From Ascochyta rabiei (lineage: Eukaryota > Ascomycota > Dothideomycetes > Pleosporales > Didymellaceae): a stretch of 64,000 bases of DNA. Shown piece after piece: positions 9,224 through 21,514 of the stretch. Location of the stretch: the NCBI RefSeq assembly GCF_004011695.2, contig NC_082419.1:310001-374000 (forward strand), read 5' to 3'. How positions within the stretch are numbered: the first letter of the stretch is position 1; every line of letters begins with the position of its first letter. The position numbers and the translations under genes were made by a program. The notes under the pieces were generated by a model, which was not told the DNA's origin, made no database searches, and saw only the letters and a program-made list of their open reading frames with translations.

Positions 9224-12200
9224 ATGGTGGGCACCAAGGTAGGACCAGGCGCACGAGCACCGAGGGCAGAGGAAGAGCATCGTCCCTAACATGCGCACAG
9301 GAAGCGCCAAAAGCCACCCCCAAAGCTCCCCCGCGCGGGGCAGCGCGGGCGAAAGCAGCGGCAGCAGCAGCAGCAGCAGCAGCCACAGACGGCAGCGTGC
9401 AGGACGCAGACGCAAGCAACGGAGGCCCCGTGGGCGCTGAGAGCGCGGCTGCAGACGGACAGCCGCCCGCAGACGTCAACCCGAACGCCGCCCTGTCCGC
9501 CGAAGCCACGCGCAAGCGCAAGGCGCCCCTCAACACGCAGGCCAAGGACGAGTTCGCCGCCCTCCTCGAGCCCTTCTACTACGGCAAGCGCCTCGATGAG
9601 CCCATCAACACCGCCCGCGACAAGTGGAACCTGCTGCCCGCCTTCCTCAAGGTCAAGGGCCTGGTCAAGCAGCACGTCGACTCGTACAACCACTTCGTCG
9701 ACGTCGAGCTCAAGAAGATCATCAAGGCCAACCGTTTCGTGCGCAGCGACTTCGACCCCAAGTTCCTCCTCGAGTACACCGACATCCGCGTGCTGTCGCC
9801 CAACCGCCAGGAGGAAGATGACCTCGAACACCACCACAGTACCATTACCCCGAACGAGTGCCGTCTGAGAGACATGACCTATGCCGCGCCCATTGTCGTC
9901 GACATCGTCTACACACGAGGCAACGCAAAGGTCAAGCGGACCGGCATCAAGATCGGAAGGATGCCCATCATGTTGAAGAGCAACAAGTGCGTGCTGGCCG
10001 CCAAGAACGATCGCGAGATGGCCGTCATGGAGGAGTGTCCGCTGGACCCTGGAGGCTACTTCATCACCCGCGGGCAGGAGAAGGTCATTCTGGTCCAAGA
10101 GCAGCTGAACAAGAACCGTGTGATTGTGGAGAGCGCAAAGGGAATCATGCAGGCTAGCGTTACGAGTTCGACGCACGAACGACGCACCAAGACATATGTC
10201 ATCCAGAAGAAGGGGCTCATGTTCCTGAGGCACAACACACTCTCCGAGGAGGTTCCTGTTGTGTTTGCGCTAAAGGCATTGGGTGTGCACTCTGACAAGG
10301 AGATCTTGCTCATGGTGGCTGGAGACGACAGCGCGTACCAGGACAGCTTCGCCATCAACTTCGAGGCATGCGCAAGAGAGGGAATTCACACGCAAGAAAA
10401 AGCCTTGGAGTATATCGGACACCGTGTGCGGTTGACGAAGAAGCCACTCGGCGCGTCGCGCATGCGCAACTACCATCTCGAGGCCATTGAATGCTTGTCC
10501 AACGTCATCCTGCCGCACGTTCCAGTCGTTGGCACAAATTACCGGCCAAAAGCTCTCTACGTTGCCTTGATGGCACGCAGAGTCCTCATGGCGATGCAAG
10601 ACTCCAAGCTGGTCGACGATCGTGATTACGTCGGAAACAAGCGTCTCGAACTCTCCGGGCAGATGTTGTCCCTTCTTTTCGAAGACCACTTTAAGCGCTT
10701 CAACCATGACTTCAAGCTCAGCATCGACAAAGTCTTGAAGAAGCAGAACCGCGCCCAGGAATTCGATGCTTTCTCGCACTTCAGCGTACACAAGAACCAC
10801 ATCACCATGGGTATTGAGCGTGCCATCGCCACCGGAAACTGGAGCTTGAAGCGTTTCAAGATGGAAAGAGCCGGTGTCACGCACGTCCTCAGTCGACTTA
10901 GTTACATTGCTGCGCTGGGTATGATGACGAGAATCAGTTCGCAGTTCGAAAAGACGCGAAAGGTGTCCGGACCTCGTGCGCTGCAGCCAAGTCAGTTTGG
11001 CATGCTATGCACGTCTGATACGCCCGAAGGAGAGGCGTGTGGTCTCGTCAAAAACTTAGCGCTGATGACGCATATCACAACTGAAGACGATGAGGGGCCG
11101 GTGCGGAAGATTGTTTTCCTGTTGGGCGCGGAAGATATCTGCTCACAGACTGGAGAAGAGATCCACGCGGAAGGTGTGTACTCTGTGTGCCTGAATGGTA
11201 CGCCAATCGCCGTCACAGACACGCCCAAGCGATTCCTGAATAGCTTCCGAAAGCTCAGGCGAATGGGTCGCATCTCGGAATTCACCAGCATCCACATTGA
11301 TCACGATCATTGTGAAGTCCACATCGCTACAGACGAAGGTCGTATCTGTCGGCCAATGATTATCGTAGAGAACGAGCGCTCCAAAGTCACATCGCGATAC
11401 CTCAAGGCTCTGCGAAAGGGTACCATGGAGTTCGAGGACTTCTTGACAAGAGGGCTCGTGGAGTATCTGGATACGAACGAGGAGAACGATACCAACATTG
11501 CGTTGTCTGAAAAGGATATCAACCAGCACACCACACATCTCGAGATCGAACCCTTCACCATCCTTGGTGCCGTCGCTGGTCTCATCCCATACCCACATCA
11601 CAACCAGTCACCTCGCAACACCTACCAGTGTGCCATGGGTAAACAAGCTATTGGCGCCATTGCCTACAACCAGTTCAACAGGATAGATACCTTACTCTAC
11701 CTGATGGTCTACCCTCAACAGCCCATGGTCAAGACAAGAACCATCGAACTCACCAAATATGATAAACTGCCCGCTGGTCAGAACGCCACTGTCGCAGTCA
11801 TGTCATACTCGGGCTACGATATTGAAGATGCGCTCATTCTAAACAAAGCCTCCTGTGACCGCGGTTTCGGTCGCTGTCAAGTCATGAAGAAGCACGTCAC
11901 ACCTCTCAAAACCTACGCCAACGGCACATCTGACCGCATCAACGCCGGTGCCCTTGATACAAACAAACAGGAACACCAAGCTATCGGCGCAGATGGAATC
12001 GCCCAGGTTGGTGCTCGCTTGGAAGCCGGCGACGCCTACCTCCTCAAGTCCATTCCCACTGACACCGCGGGTCCGGCCTCGAACCAGTACAAGGACAAGC
12101 CCGAGCGATACAAGCTGCCGGATTGCTCATACATCGATAAAGCATGTATTACCGAGAACGAAGCCGGAACCACGCTCATCAAGCTCCTGATGCGACAGAC

Positions 12201-13011
12201 ACGACGCCCCGAACTCGGCGACAAATTCTCCTCCCGTCACGGCCAGAAAGGAACAACAGGTCTTATTGTCCAACAGGAAGACATGCCCTTCAATGACGCC
12301 GGTATCTGCCCAGACATCATCATGAACCCTCACGGTTTCCCGTCGCGTATGACGGTCGGGAAAATGATGGAACTGCTCTCTGGGAAAGCCGGTGTACTCA
12401 ACGGAACGCTCGAATACGGTACCGCGTTCGGCGGAAGTAAAGTCGAGGACATGTCCGAGATCCTGGTCAGCAATGGATTTTCTTACACTGGTAAGGACTA
12501 CCTAACGTCAGGTATCACGGGAGAGGCGCACCAGTTCTACACGTTCTTCGGTCCGATCTATTACCAGAAACTCAAGCACATGGTGCAGGACAAGATGCAC
12601 TCCCGCGCACGAGGCCCACGCGCCATCTTGACCCGCCAACCAACAGAAGGTCGAGCCAGGTCTGGAGGTCTGCGTCTCGGAGAAATGGAGCGCGATTGCC
12701 TCATCGCCTACGGTGCGAGTCAGTTGCTGCTCGAGCGGTTGATGATCAGCTCCGACGCCCATGACGTCGACGTTTGCGAAAAGTGTAAGTCTTCTCGTCT
12801 CCTCTTGTTATCCACAGATATTCTCAAGTACTGACTATCCGCAGGCGGCCAGATGGGCTACTCGGGCTACTGCAAGCTCTGCGAGAGCGAAAAAGCAGTC
12901 CGCCGCATTACAATGCCCTACGCGGCCAAACTGCTCATCCAAGAATTGGGCAGCATGAATGTCAAGGTCACGATTGGACTGGAAGACGAGTTTCCCCGAC
13001 ACATGGACTAG
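9224..13011 (+). CDS. RET1: RNA polymerase III second-largest subunit (RPC2/RPC128)
   Basis: Exons 9224-9238 (MVGTK), 9301-12784 and 12845-13011 give about 1,221 residues. The start-proximal 62-bp intron is common in fungi. A species-specific N-terminus with a ten-Ala run (9356-9390, from GCA/GCAGCAG repeats) precedes the conserved body. Pol III-type signatures are [37 protein letters not shown] and [24 protein letters not shown] (read in pieces). The active-site wall [10 protein letters not shown], the flap [10 protein letters not shown] and the C-terminal zinc ribbon [16 protein letters not shown] are also present; the ribbon is split by the last intron after the T of its second Cys codon. 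It forms half of the catalytic cleft that makes tRNA and 5S rRNA. Pol II's RPB2 is excluded by these Pol III variants. Confidence 0.95.
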
Positions 13012-14662
13012 GTAGCGGATCCATTCTATTTTGTTAAGAAAAAAGGCTGTCTTGGCGGGGAGGGTGCATAGCGCTGGCGCAATGGGATTTTTTTGCCTTT
13101 CCTTCTTCTGAGTTCTGAATTACGTCTTCTGATACAGAAATCACACACCTTACTCTGTATGCTCAACTCGCTCTTGCCTTGAGATATCAAACTACTACAC
13201 TCCGCGCCCCGCGGCCTTCCTGGCGGCTGCGTCCAAAGGTGCCTGGGGAGTGTTGCGCAGCGCTGTTTCCACGCGCCGCCAAGTTCTCGCAGGGCAGATG
13301 TGCTGACGGCACCCAAAGTGGAAGTGACGTCTCAAGAGATCAACCGAATCCGGCTAGAGCTGGTCCACTTCAACCTCCTCTGTTCGAACTTCGGTCTGCT
13401 GGACTATCAGCTTCCATCTACTTACGATCTGGGATTCTCGTCTTTTGAATCTTGAGATGGCATCCGAGGCCCCATTACGGAAAATCAAGACTGGCGCTCG
13501 AGCCAATACTCCAACTGGGCGCTTCGTCGACGCTAGCCCTTGAGTTTGTTTGCTTGACTCCAGAATACGATACGTACCACTTGCCTTGGCTGATACCGAA
13601 ACGATCAGGCTTCGTCCTGCGAGATGTGCGCGTGGAGCTTTCTAACGCTTTACTATCTGCTGTTGTTCAGCTCAGGTCGGCTAGCATCTCCACGTTGTCA
13701 AGCGGCAGCTGTCTTTGAGAGCTACTGTGTTTGTTCCGAAATGCCGATTGTGCCAACCTTCATGCTAAAAGGTTCCATGGTGTGGTGACATGTACACGCC
13801 GTGTAGGCTAGGGCGCAAGAGGTGGAGAGCTCGAGGGCGATGTGTGGCGCCGCTGGCGCGGTTACGTGCTGCTGAGGCTTGGAAAGGGATCTACTGCCTA
13901 CGAAAGCTGGTGTTGAACCTGAGCTTTTGCGTATCTAAATTCTAACTCTCTTGCGTTACATCAGCTCATTCTTTTGCTTCAAGCATGCCTTGATGGTAAG
14001 AGCCGCCTGTGGTGGGAGAGGTTGCCTCCGTAGCTGCGGCCGAGACTCAAAAAATGCTAAAAGTTAGGCAGCACAGCTATATTCGCCTTCAGGGAGCTTA
14101 GCCGTGAACTAAGCTTCTCCGCGATCAAAGGGCTGAGTCGCTATTCGGTGTTTCATATGGAGGTATGCATTGGCAGACCAACACGCGGACAAGGCGGGTC
14201 TCTCCCACGCAGGCGATTTCACAGCCACCTCTAAAAATGGTACTTAGCTCGCTGGCTTTTCTTCTTCCCCCCTTCGCAACACAGCTTTGTCATCACCAAA
14301 TATTAAAGCTCAAGCTATGAACTAGCGACGACCTTGGTGATTCTCCACCTAGAACTTGTGTCCTGAAACTTCGACACCGTGCTTTGCGGGTTAGCTTTCT
14401 GAACTTCTGAGCAGCCCTTCCTTGCGCCTCCAAATCTGTACAAGTATGCACCCCCACCTGATCGTAAGTCGAGCATGTGGTAACCACTCTTAAAGCTAGA
14501 TTGGATCCCATCCTGTTATTTCAGGTCGCAGTGGCAGAGTCTTTGAGACACCCAAACAATGTAAGCTGGATGTCTCTCTAACCTAGCATATCTGCTGAAC
14601 TTTCTGCCGCAACCCATCTAGAGTGTTAGCTTACCATTCTCCGGATTGCCCCACTCTCCATC
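13012..14662. other. 1.6-kb region with no supported gene
   Basis: Two + strand frames (13179-13448, 13452-13718) have no recognisable domain and no intron signals joining them. A short start at 13456 (MASEAPLRKIKTG) runs only 28 codons. The stretch has a few poly-T tracts and ordinary GC content. I see no tRNA, repeat or mobile element. Confidence 0.5.
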
Positions 14663-16444
14663 ATGAACCTGGATGTCCATCTTGATGAGCTCATGCTCGA
14701 AATCTGTCGAGACCTGATCAGCGACTCCGAAAGACTGCCCGCCCTGACCCGAGTGTCACGTAACATCCGCCGCCGCGCTTTCGAGGTCCTTATGAACAAC
14801 TGCACTATCGATTTGTCTTCCAGCAGAAATCAAATCATTCACAGCGTAATGGCACACTTGTTTGCTCTCGTACACGACACTACTGTACCTGTGCCAGACG
14901 TGGCCATTGAGAGTACAGGGGATCCACTCGTGGACAAGCTCGTGAAGTATGCATCCAAGTTCAAGACTCCCAAGATCGACGCATTCGATCGCCACTGTAT
15001 TCGATCTACCGTCAGCGGCTCAGTACTTTTACAGTACATATCGGCCGTACAGGTGCTGGAGAGTGCCACCATGTACGGAGCTAAGTCATGGAAGTCGAAA
15101 TTCAGACGGGGCAAGATGGAAGACCTTCTGCGCTTTCTTCTGCGTGTCACGCGACACATCAGCACTCTAGAGATGGGACGCTCTTTGGAATGGATGGGTC
15201 AAGGTGGCATACAAGGCATGTGTCCTATGCTTCATGCACTCAAACTCGATTGTATTATTCGCCAGTCCTTTTCACACAAGTGCTGTAACTTCATTCAGCT
15301 TTTGACCACGAAGATGCTTGAATTCACTCGCAAGGGCGTAAAAAATTAGACGTTTCAGTTTCATGGGACTCAACTACTTGTGAAAAACCCTCCGCTTTAT
15401 GGGCCGTTGGGTATCCCCGATGGGCTTGCAGAAAGCGATTCGGGCGTGTCGTGAACTCGAGAACCTTCGAATACTCGCTCGATTTCGATCGCTGGTCGAA
15501 GCACATCTCGTCGAGGCTGCGGCACAACTTAGCTCATCTGATCTCCGCCCTGCTCGCGAATTACCAGGATATGCTCAGGCATCTTACTGTCTTTGACTTG
15601 GAGGCTCAGGCGCGCGGCCTATGCCAGGACGTGGATCGCCTCTCTCAGGTCACAGTTCTGAGGACGTTGGCTATCAACCACCATCATCTGCATTCTCGCC
15701 CCAGAGGCGGCTACGCCGCCCCGTGTATAGCTGCTCTCAGCTCTCCCACAAGACCCCGGCTTCCCTTCTGCTGTCGCTTCCACCATCTCTCCAGAGGCTG
15801 GAGCTGCAAGTATGTAACCAAACATTGATCACAGGCACGCTCCTCGATTTCTCACACGGCATGGACATCTTCAGTGCTCTCCCGAGCCTCCGCACCATCA
15901 GGACAACGTTCGAGCGCCCCCTTGGGTCCTCCCCGCGTGACGAGGAGCAGGAGCCGAGGGGTTTGATTCCAAGACTGAACGCACATGGAAGCTGCACGGC
16001 GCTACAACAAGCTGCCCACCGCGTTCCCAGAGCTTACCTGATGCAGTTCGTGCCTGGTCCTGAGCCTCGGCGGCGTCCTTCCTGAGAGTCAGCCGACGTC
16101 GCCGTCCTGGACACGGTTCACTGGCTGCGACCTTTAGCTTGCCATCGCTGCTTCTCCAAGTCAAGCGTCTTCTTCGAGACCTCCGGCGATGCTCAGCCCA
16201 ACTGACCCACACTTCTGTTCTTCCTTCGATTTGTTCTTGTACTTTCCGTCACAGACGACAACTGCATTGCGGCTGCTCACCTGGACCATCGCAGACCCTG
16301 GTGTGGCGAATACCTGTGCTTTCTTCTCTTCTGCAACGACTGAAGGGCTTCAGAAGTGTTCAGATAAAAAAGGGCTTATTTGTGAAGCTGTACGGCGACC
16401 TCCACAGGGCGTTCCAGTTTTGTGCACGTCACTACAACGAGTAG
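14663..16444 (+). pseudogene. Decayed F-box/LRR-type gene
   Basis: The segment 14663-15349 encodes 228 codons beginning LDELMLEICRDLI, an F-box-like start, and ends at a TAG. Protein-like LRR-type text then continues in other frames: CRELENLRILARFRSL near 15430 (frame of 15399), LRHLTVFDLEAQ and LSQVTVLRTLAIN at 15570-15680 (frame of 15451), and PPSLQRLELQVCN with IFSALPSLRTIRTTFERPL at 15780-15920 (frame of 15621). The frame changes lack splice signals of usable size, for example around 15455-15475. I therefore read it as a frameshifted pseudogene with a stop near 15347. A multi-exon gene with unusual introns is the alternative. Confidence 0.55.
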
Positions 16445-16605
16445 TATCCATGCTCTGAGCAGGGGGTTTTCTAGTTCTATATCCATGAGTGTAGGTGGTA
16501 TGTAGACAAGGAAAGAACATCACAATAGCATGCAGGTTACGTTGCAAAGCTGATGTGATTTTGAGTGACTCTACCTTAATTTCTACAATGTCTATAGTCT
16601 ATCCT

Positions 16606-17808
16606 TTACGACTCCTTGAACGGACACCCTTTGTCGGCACTTTGACTCTTCGTCTTCTCCTTCACGACCTTCCACGTCAAGTCCATGAGCCTTTCGCCAA
16701 GCTCGACGTCGTTCGCCTTGTCACTGCCCTTCTCTACAGTGGCAGGCGGGCAGATGTACTGACCGCTCTTCTCAGTTGTAGTAGCAGCGTACATGGTCGA
16801 TACCGCGCCCTCGAACTGAGTCTTCTTGAACGGCGCAAGACCAACACTCATGGCGTATCCACCAAGTGGGAAGGCCTCGTGGATATGCTCCGTGGACTGT
16901 CTGGTCTCGACAATACCAGGGTGGATGGCGTTGGCAAGGATATTTGGGTGTTGAGAGGTGAGGTGGCGATTGAGGTACTTTGCGTACAAGAGCGCTGCGA
17001 GCTTGGAGCGTCCGTACTGCGGTTGTGCGCCGAGGTCGGTGTTGAGCTCGTCGACAGAGGCGAATTGCGTGTCGCTGGGTGTTTGCTCGTGAAGGTTTGA
17101 AGATGTGCATACAATGCGGACCTTATCGCCGTTCTTTGCTGTCTCCTTGAGGATGGGGAGCAAATGCGAAGTAAGTACGACGTGGCCGAAATGGTTCGTT
17201 GCCATGTGTAGGTCGACACCATTCTTGGCGAGCTGGTATGTCATGATTCCGCGTGCGGCATTGTTAATCAGGATGTCAATTCTGTCTGTCTGCTCGGCGA
17301 TCTTGAAGGCCGTGCGACCGGTCTCTTCCCAATCCGAAAGGTCACACTTCATCCATACTACACGTTTGGCCTTGTCCTCACCCATCTCCTCTTTTATAGC
17401 GTTGATGGCGTCGGCGGAGATGTCATCGGACTTGGAAAGGATGAAGAGCTTCTTGATGTTCTTGGAGAGCAGAGTGTGTGTGCAGCCATAGCCAATGCCT
17501 TCTGAGCCACCAGTGACAACGGCAACCTTGCCAGTCAAATCTGGAACAGCATCGAGCGAGAATTGGTTCTCTGGTGATGCCATTTCATTTCCAGGGATAA
17601 TCTTGCCGAGGTTCTCGGAGATGGTGTTCTTGATGGCCTCCATACCGGGTATTTGTGATTTCTGTGAGACGGGTGCTTTGAGGCGGTCTGTGTTCTCAGT
17701 AGAGTAGAGTCGGGACGACAGAAGAGTTGTAAATGCTCGCACGTGTGATGTTTGTATAGCTGTGCTTCTCAGTGAAAGAGCAGGTCTTAGTAACTTTGAA
17801 GATTGCAT
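16606..17808 (-). CDS. Short-chain dehydrogenase/reductase with mitochondrial presequence
   Basis: A single exon of 400 codons. Residues 1-35 are Arg/Ser/Leu-rich with no acidic residue (MQSSKLLRPALSLRSTAIQ), typical of a mitochondrial targeting sequence. The SDR core has the cofactor motif VVTGGSEGIGYG at about 98-108, the structural NNAA at 182-185, the catalytic Ser in IVCTSSN (about 232-238), and YGRSK at 265-269 carrying catalytic Tyr and Lys. The substrate loop and a Cys-containing C-terminus follow. The core resembles retinol-dehydrogenase-like and WW-domain-oxidoreductase-like fungal SDRs. The substrate is not deducible. Confidence 0.92.
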   Translation of the reverse strand: MQSSKLLRPALSLRSTAIQTSHVRAFTTLLSSRLYSTENTDRLKAPVSQKSQIPGMEAIKNTISENLGKIIPGNEMASPENQFSLDAVPDLTGKVAVVTGGSEGIGYGCTHTLLSKNIKKLFILSKSDDISADAINAIKEEMGEDKAKRVVWMKCDLSDWEETGRTAFKIAEQTDRIDILINNAARGIMTYQLAKNGVDLHMATNHFGHVVLTSHLLPILKETAKNGDKVRIVCTSSNLHEQTPSDTQFASVDELNTDLGAQPQYGRSKLAALLYAKYLNRHLTSQHPNILANAIHPGIVETRQSTEHIHEAFPLGGYAMSVGLAPFKKTQFEGAVSTMYAATTTEKSGQYICPPATVEKGSDKANDVELGERLMDLTWKVVKEKTKSQSADKGCPFKES

Positions 17809-18124
17809 GATTGGAGGTCAGCTTAAATCTCATAAGAACAGGTATGTCGCTGGACCCCATCGAATCTGGCGTACACAAAGAGGACCCCATCATGACGTGC
17901 ACATCCAATAGCAGTCGCCCTGATGTATCCAGCCTTCCCAGTGTGGAGTGAACAGCAGACGCATGATTTCGTGATGACGCCGTGATGTCGATCGACCCTA
18001 GCGCGGCGCTAGCGTGTCGCCTATCGATACCGTGCGGGTAGCTCTTGCTCCACGCGACGACGCCACGACGCGCTCTGTTTGTGTACTCCGCGGGGTGATC
18101 TTAGCTCGACCAGAGCTTGGAACC

Positions 18125-18817
18125 ATGAGCACCGATCCGCTCCCTCCCGAGCCTCTCGAAGTCCAAGCCGCACGCCAGGTCCGCATTGATAGCGACATAA
18201 TCAAACTTTGCTGCAAGCCTAAACCTCCGTACACCATACCGACAGTCCACGGTATCGGGCTGTACACGCATGTAGCAGGTCCCAAGATTGTACAACAAAA
18301 CCCGCACGGCATCTATGCCGATAGAGACGATGGCGAGGTTGCTTTGCTACCGCTCGGTGGCCCTCACAAGATCTTACCCAGCAAATCACTAAACAAGGAG
18401 GTAGCAGCGATTTACAAAAAGTTACAAGATGCCGTTCAGGCCGAAGAGAAGATATGGAACGACATGAGGGCTGCTGCTGAAGCCAAGGGTGAAGCTGCCA
18501 AAGACGCATACAAGATGAGCCTCGAGACTCTCAAGAAGAAATACGGCGATATCAACACACCAACATCAGAGAGCGCAAAGCTACAGCAAGACCACTCGCA
18601 ACAAAACAAGCGGAGACTCTCTGAAGCAGTGGGCAGTGGAACGGACGAGGTACTGAAGAGGAGAAGAGTCAGCTTTGCTCAGCACTCAGAGGCTCGACAG
18701 CAAAGTACTGATGTATCTATGGGCGGAACAGGTACGCATGAGGAGAAGCAAGAACGTGCGAGCAAGGCCGGTAATATGTACGAGGCCTATCGAGACCCAC
18801 GAAGACAAGGGCGCTGA
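18125..18817 (+). CDS. Unknown 230-residue protein, probably nuclear
   Basis: The ATG at 18125 (MSTDPLPPEPLEVQ) is preferred; the longer frame from 18014 has only a GTG start. The N-terminal 110 residues look folded (QVRIDSDIIKLCCKPKPPY, HGIGLYTHVAGPK, VALLPLGGPHKILPSKS). A helical Ala/Glu/Lys-rich region follows (VQAEEKIWNDMRAAAEAKG), then a basic segment KRRRVSF that could serve as a nuclear localisation signal. I do not recognise the family. The gene is divergent from the SDR gene, with starts 316 bp apart. Confidence 0.75.
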   Translation: MSTDPLPPEPLEVQAARQVRIDSDIIKLCCKPKPPYTIPTVHGIGLYTHVAGPKIVQQNPHGIYADRDDGEVALLPLGGPHKILPSKSLNKEVAAIYKKLQDAVQAEEKIWNDMRAAAEAKGEAAKDAYKMSLETLKKKYGDINTPTSESAKLQQDHSQQNKRRLSEAVGSGTDEVLKRRRVSFAQHSEARQQSTDVSMGGTGTHEEKQERASKAGNMYEAYRDPRRQGR

Positions 18818-19288
18818 GAGTACTGTGGATGTCGAAGGCATTGTCGAGCATAGCCAGGTCTGATTTGGGGGGTGTTTTAAGCGTTCTTGGTCACAGCGGT
18901 TCCAGCAAATACCCGGATGGCGTAACTCTCTTACTATTGCCACTTGAATTGATTGATCATTTTAAATGCCAGCCGCCGCATTTTTTACAACCAACCATGG
19001 TGCAAACTGGATGTTTGCCAAGGCCATATTGATTCCACTAAGTCCGTTCTAAAAGTCTTCGCTGAACGTCTCTCAACAAGAAGCCAGATTAAAACATGTT
19101 TTGATAACGTAGGCCTTAGCTAGCGCACTGAGCTTACACAGCCCTCTTTTCCGATTTGGTTTGCCTGTGCCTTCCATTCCCAGGTAGATCATTACTACAA
19201 GAACCATGAACTCGCATACAGACTTTTGGTTACCCAACTCTCGTACCCGAGTACAGGTTGATCGTTGGCCACGTATGAAGTGAGAAGC
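18818..19288. other. Intergenic region, no gene seen
   Basis: This holds the 3' end of the unknown protein gene and an unassigned stretch up to the pseudogene. No repeats or RNA genes were recognised. Confidence 0.5.
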
Positions 19289-19860
19289 TCAATGAAGATT
19301 CACCATTGCGAACAATATTGCCACCGAAGCCGTCACGAGCTGCCCAATCCCAACCGACAAACTCTAATCTCCTAAGAAGATACCAAAAATGACAACAATG
19401 ATCCAGATCAAAGCAATCACAATACAGGTGCGGGGCAGTTCCAAGAGAAAGCGTTCAGTCTGCAAATCAAGCACGAGCTCGATGCCGGGCAGTGCTTCGA
19501 ATGATCCGCTCGGGTTTTTATGACTCGGAACCTCGAAGCGACTGCTTCAGAGTTTAGCGACGACATGAGAAGATTGAATAATTAACCCACCAGCTATCAA
19601 GGATGGTGCTCTCTTGCGCTATATCATCCAAAGTTTGCAAAGTTTGCGCTCTCGCTGGGTACAACGCACAGTCTTTGATCAAGCATCGCCGTTTCATTTT
19701 GTAATTCGACGGCTATTGGCTTCTATGTCGACTTTGATGCATTCGTCTCCATGCAAATCGCGTCTTAATTCACAAATCTCGGTGTGCCAGCCATTATGGC
19801 AACAAGGATCGAACTCCAAGACATAGTTGTTGCGTTTAGAGTAGGTTGAGCTGTGAAGAT
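19289..19860 (-). pseudogene. Truncated paralogue of the neighbouring two-TM protein gene
   Basis: The minus strand carries a degraded copy of the C-terminal half of the gene at 20231-21514. Matching pairs, this copy versus the intact one: LIKDCALYPARAQTL / LIRDCARDPAKAVRK; LPGIELVLDLQTERFLLELP / VPAIEIVLGWQIDRIIGEMP; IVIALIWIIVVIFG / WVIIAIIWIGVTVGG; SLSVGIGQLVTASVAI / SVSTALGQLLAASVAL. The copy is broken. Trp in GDWS has become a stop (GGAGATTAG on the minus strand, around 19363), there is a frameshift near 19690 just before LIKDC, and the N-terminal ~200 residues are missing. The promoter-side sequence is also duplicated (19933-19960 versus 21584-21611). Confidence 0.8.
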
Positions 19861-20230
19861 CTAACGAGGCTGCAGAACCATGTGTGTAACCTAAGTCAGT
19901 CTGATTGAATTGTTGGCTTTACTGGTCTGGAGCACTGCCACTGGCCCGATCTGCAGCCTCATCCATGGCGTTTATGGGGCGCTTAGCGTATCGCAAGGCT
20001 GAGCAGCTGCCAGTGTACGCGACCAGCGCACAGCCTCATAACTTCTAACCAGAACCTGGAAGAGCTTGGGTTGTGCTGAAGGGTCTTGAGAAAGCAGTCT
20101 GGAAATGAGTTGAAATGGTCGTCCTTTATTTCTGATAATCCTTTGCTCGCTATATGGACATCTCGGCGCCTGCGTTGCTTATCATTCTAGCCGTAGTGGA
20201 GAGGTCTCACACTTCCAACTACTACAAATG

Positions 20231-21514
20231 CTAGGACTTCCGCTTATTACCTGTGCCAGTTTTCCCATCCCTAGTCTTACGAGTATGAGCTTGATCTACC
20301 GTGAGAGTGAGAATTAAAGCCACTGATGCCGCAAGTAGCTGTCCAAGTGCCGTCGAGACACTCCAGTCCCCGGCCAGCCCACCTACAGTAACCCCGATCC
20401 AGATGATGGCTATGATGACCCAAGCCTGTGTCATGTGGACTGGCATTTCACCAATGATACGATCGATCTGCCATCCTAAGACAATCTCAATTGCCGGTAC
20501 CTTTTGATTAGGATCAGGATTACTGTTCAAAGTGTGAGCGAGTCCCACTTGAAGGGCAAGATCGACATACTAGTCTTTGAGTATGACACTTCTAGACAAG
20601 GCTAAGCCGTCCAACGTGTTGTAGTCTTTGCGAACAGCTTTTGCTGGGTCTCTGGCACAGTCTCTGATCAGACCAACCTTGAGCAAGTTGTTTTCTCGTC
20701 TTGAGGCTTCAACGCCTTGTAACTCGATACAACTATCAGCCTCAAATATTGAAGAGCATTCCTGGGCGTGTAAGTTCCTTTCTGGTTCGCAACAGTTATC
20801 ATTGTAATAATCGAGCTTCGAAGGCAGCATCGCGAACTTTTTGTCGATGGAGTTTTGTATGTCATCAAGATCTAGCGGCAAAATCTCCACTCGAAACTGA
20901 TTGGCACTCTCAGTCCCTCCCAGATAGCGGAACTGGAGCACGTCGTCAGCAGTGACCGTTACAAATACGTGTAGACTTACCTCGACCTCACGAGCATCAA
21001 CGACACCATAGAATGGTAACCATCTTTTCCACTTGCCATGCTCTTGGTAGCACATGTCAACAATCTTGGTGTAGATAGTAGAATCACTCTCAAATTTGGC
21101 GTCCTTGATCGAGTCGGTCATTTGGCTAATGCTCCCATTCTCCTGTTTGATCTCCTTACGGACGCGACGTCCGTCTGGTCGGAAACATGGTATTTGAACG
21201 GCGTAATCTTCTTCTTTCCCTCGAATGCAGATGAAGCATAATTGCTGCGCATCGGTTGGCAACGTACGCTCATTAAAAAACAACGACAAAGGCCAGAGCC
21301 TGGTGGTAAACCTGAGCTTTAAAGAACCCTTGGTCTCCCCAAGGTCATATGGAATCTGGAGTGCCGGTGGGCTCGCGTCTCGATTTGATTTCATCGCACT
21401 GCGCATCTCAGGCTCTTCTGAGTCTGCAATCGTGGCCTGTCGTTCCTCGTCGTTCGTGGTCGACCGCGCAAACATATCGAATGGCGCAGGAGATCGAACA
21501 AATGTAAACAGCAT
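20231..21514 (-). CDS. Unknown protein with two C-terminal membrane spans; in-frame TAG or tiny intron
   Basis: From the ATG at 21514 the frame is open to a TAG at 20570-20572, then continues in the same frame to 20231. Joined text makes one protein of about 415 residues. The soluble N-terminal ~310 residues include CFRPDGRRVRKEIKQE, CYQEHGKWKRWLPFYGVVD and the Cys/Asp-rich YNDNCCEPERN. The C-terminus has two hydrophobic spans (WVIIAIIWIGVTVGGLAG and LGQLLAASVALILTLTV). The stop could be removed by a 42-bp in-frame intron, 20589 to 20548 on the minus strand, which starts GTGTCA, ends TTCAAG and has a pyrimidine-rich 3' part; it would join LALSR to MGLAHTLN. Otherwise this copy too is inactivated. 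I do not recognise the family, but the decayed tandem paralogue confirms the reading frame on both sides of the stop. Confidence 0.65.

Noticed and set aside
9286..10233. Long minus-strand frames opposite the Pol III subunit gene
   Set aside because: The + strand frame is a conserved 1,221-residue protein; the opposite frames are shadows of its codon bias.
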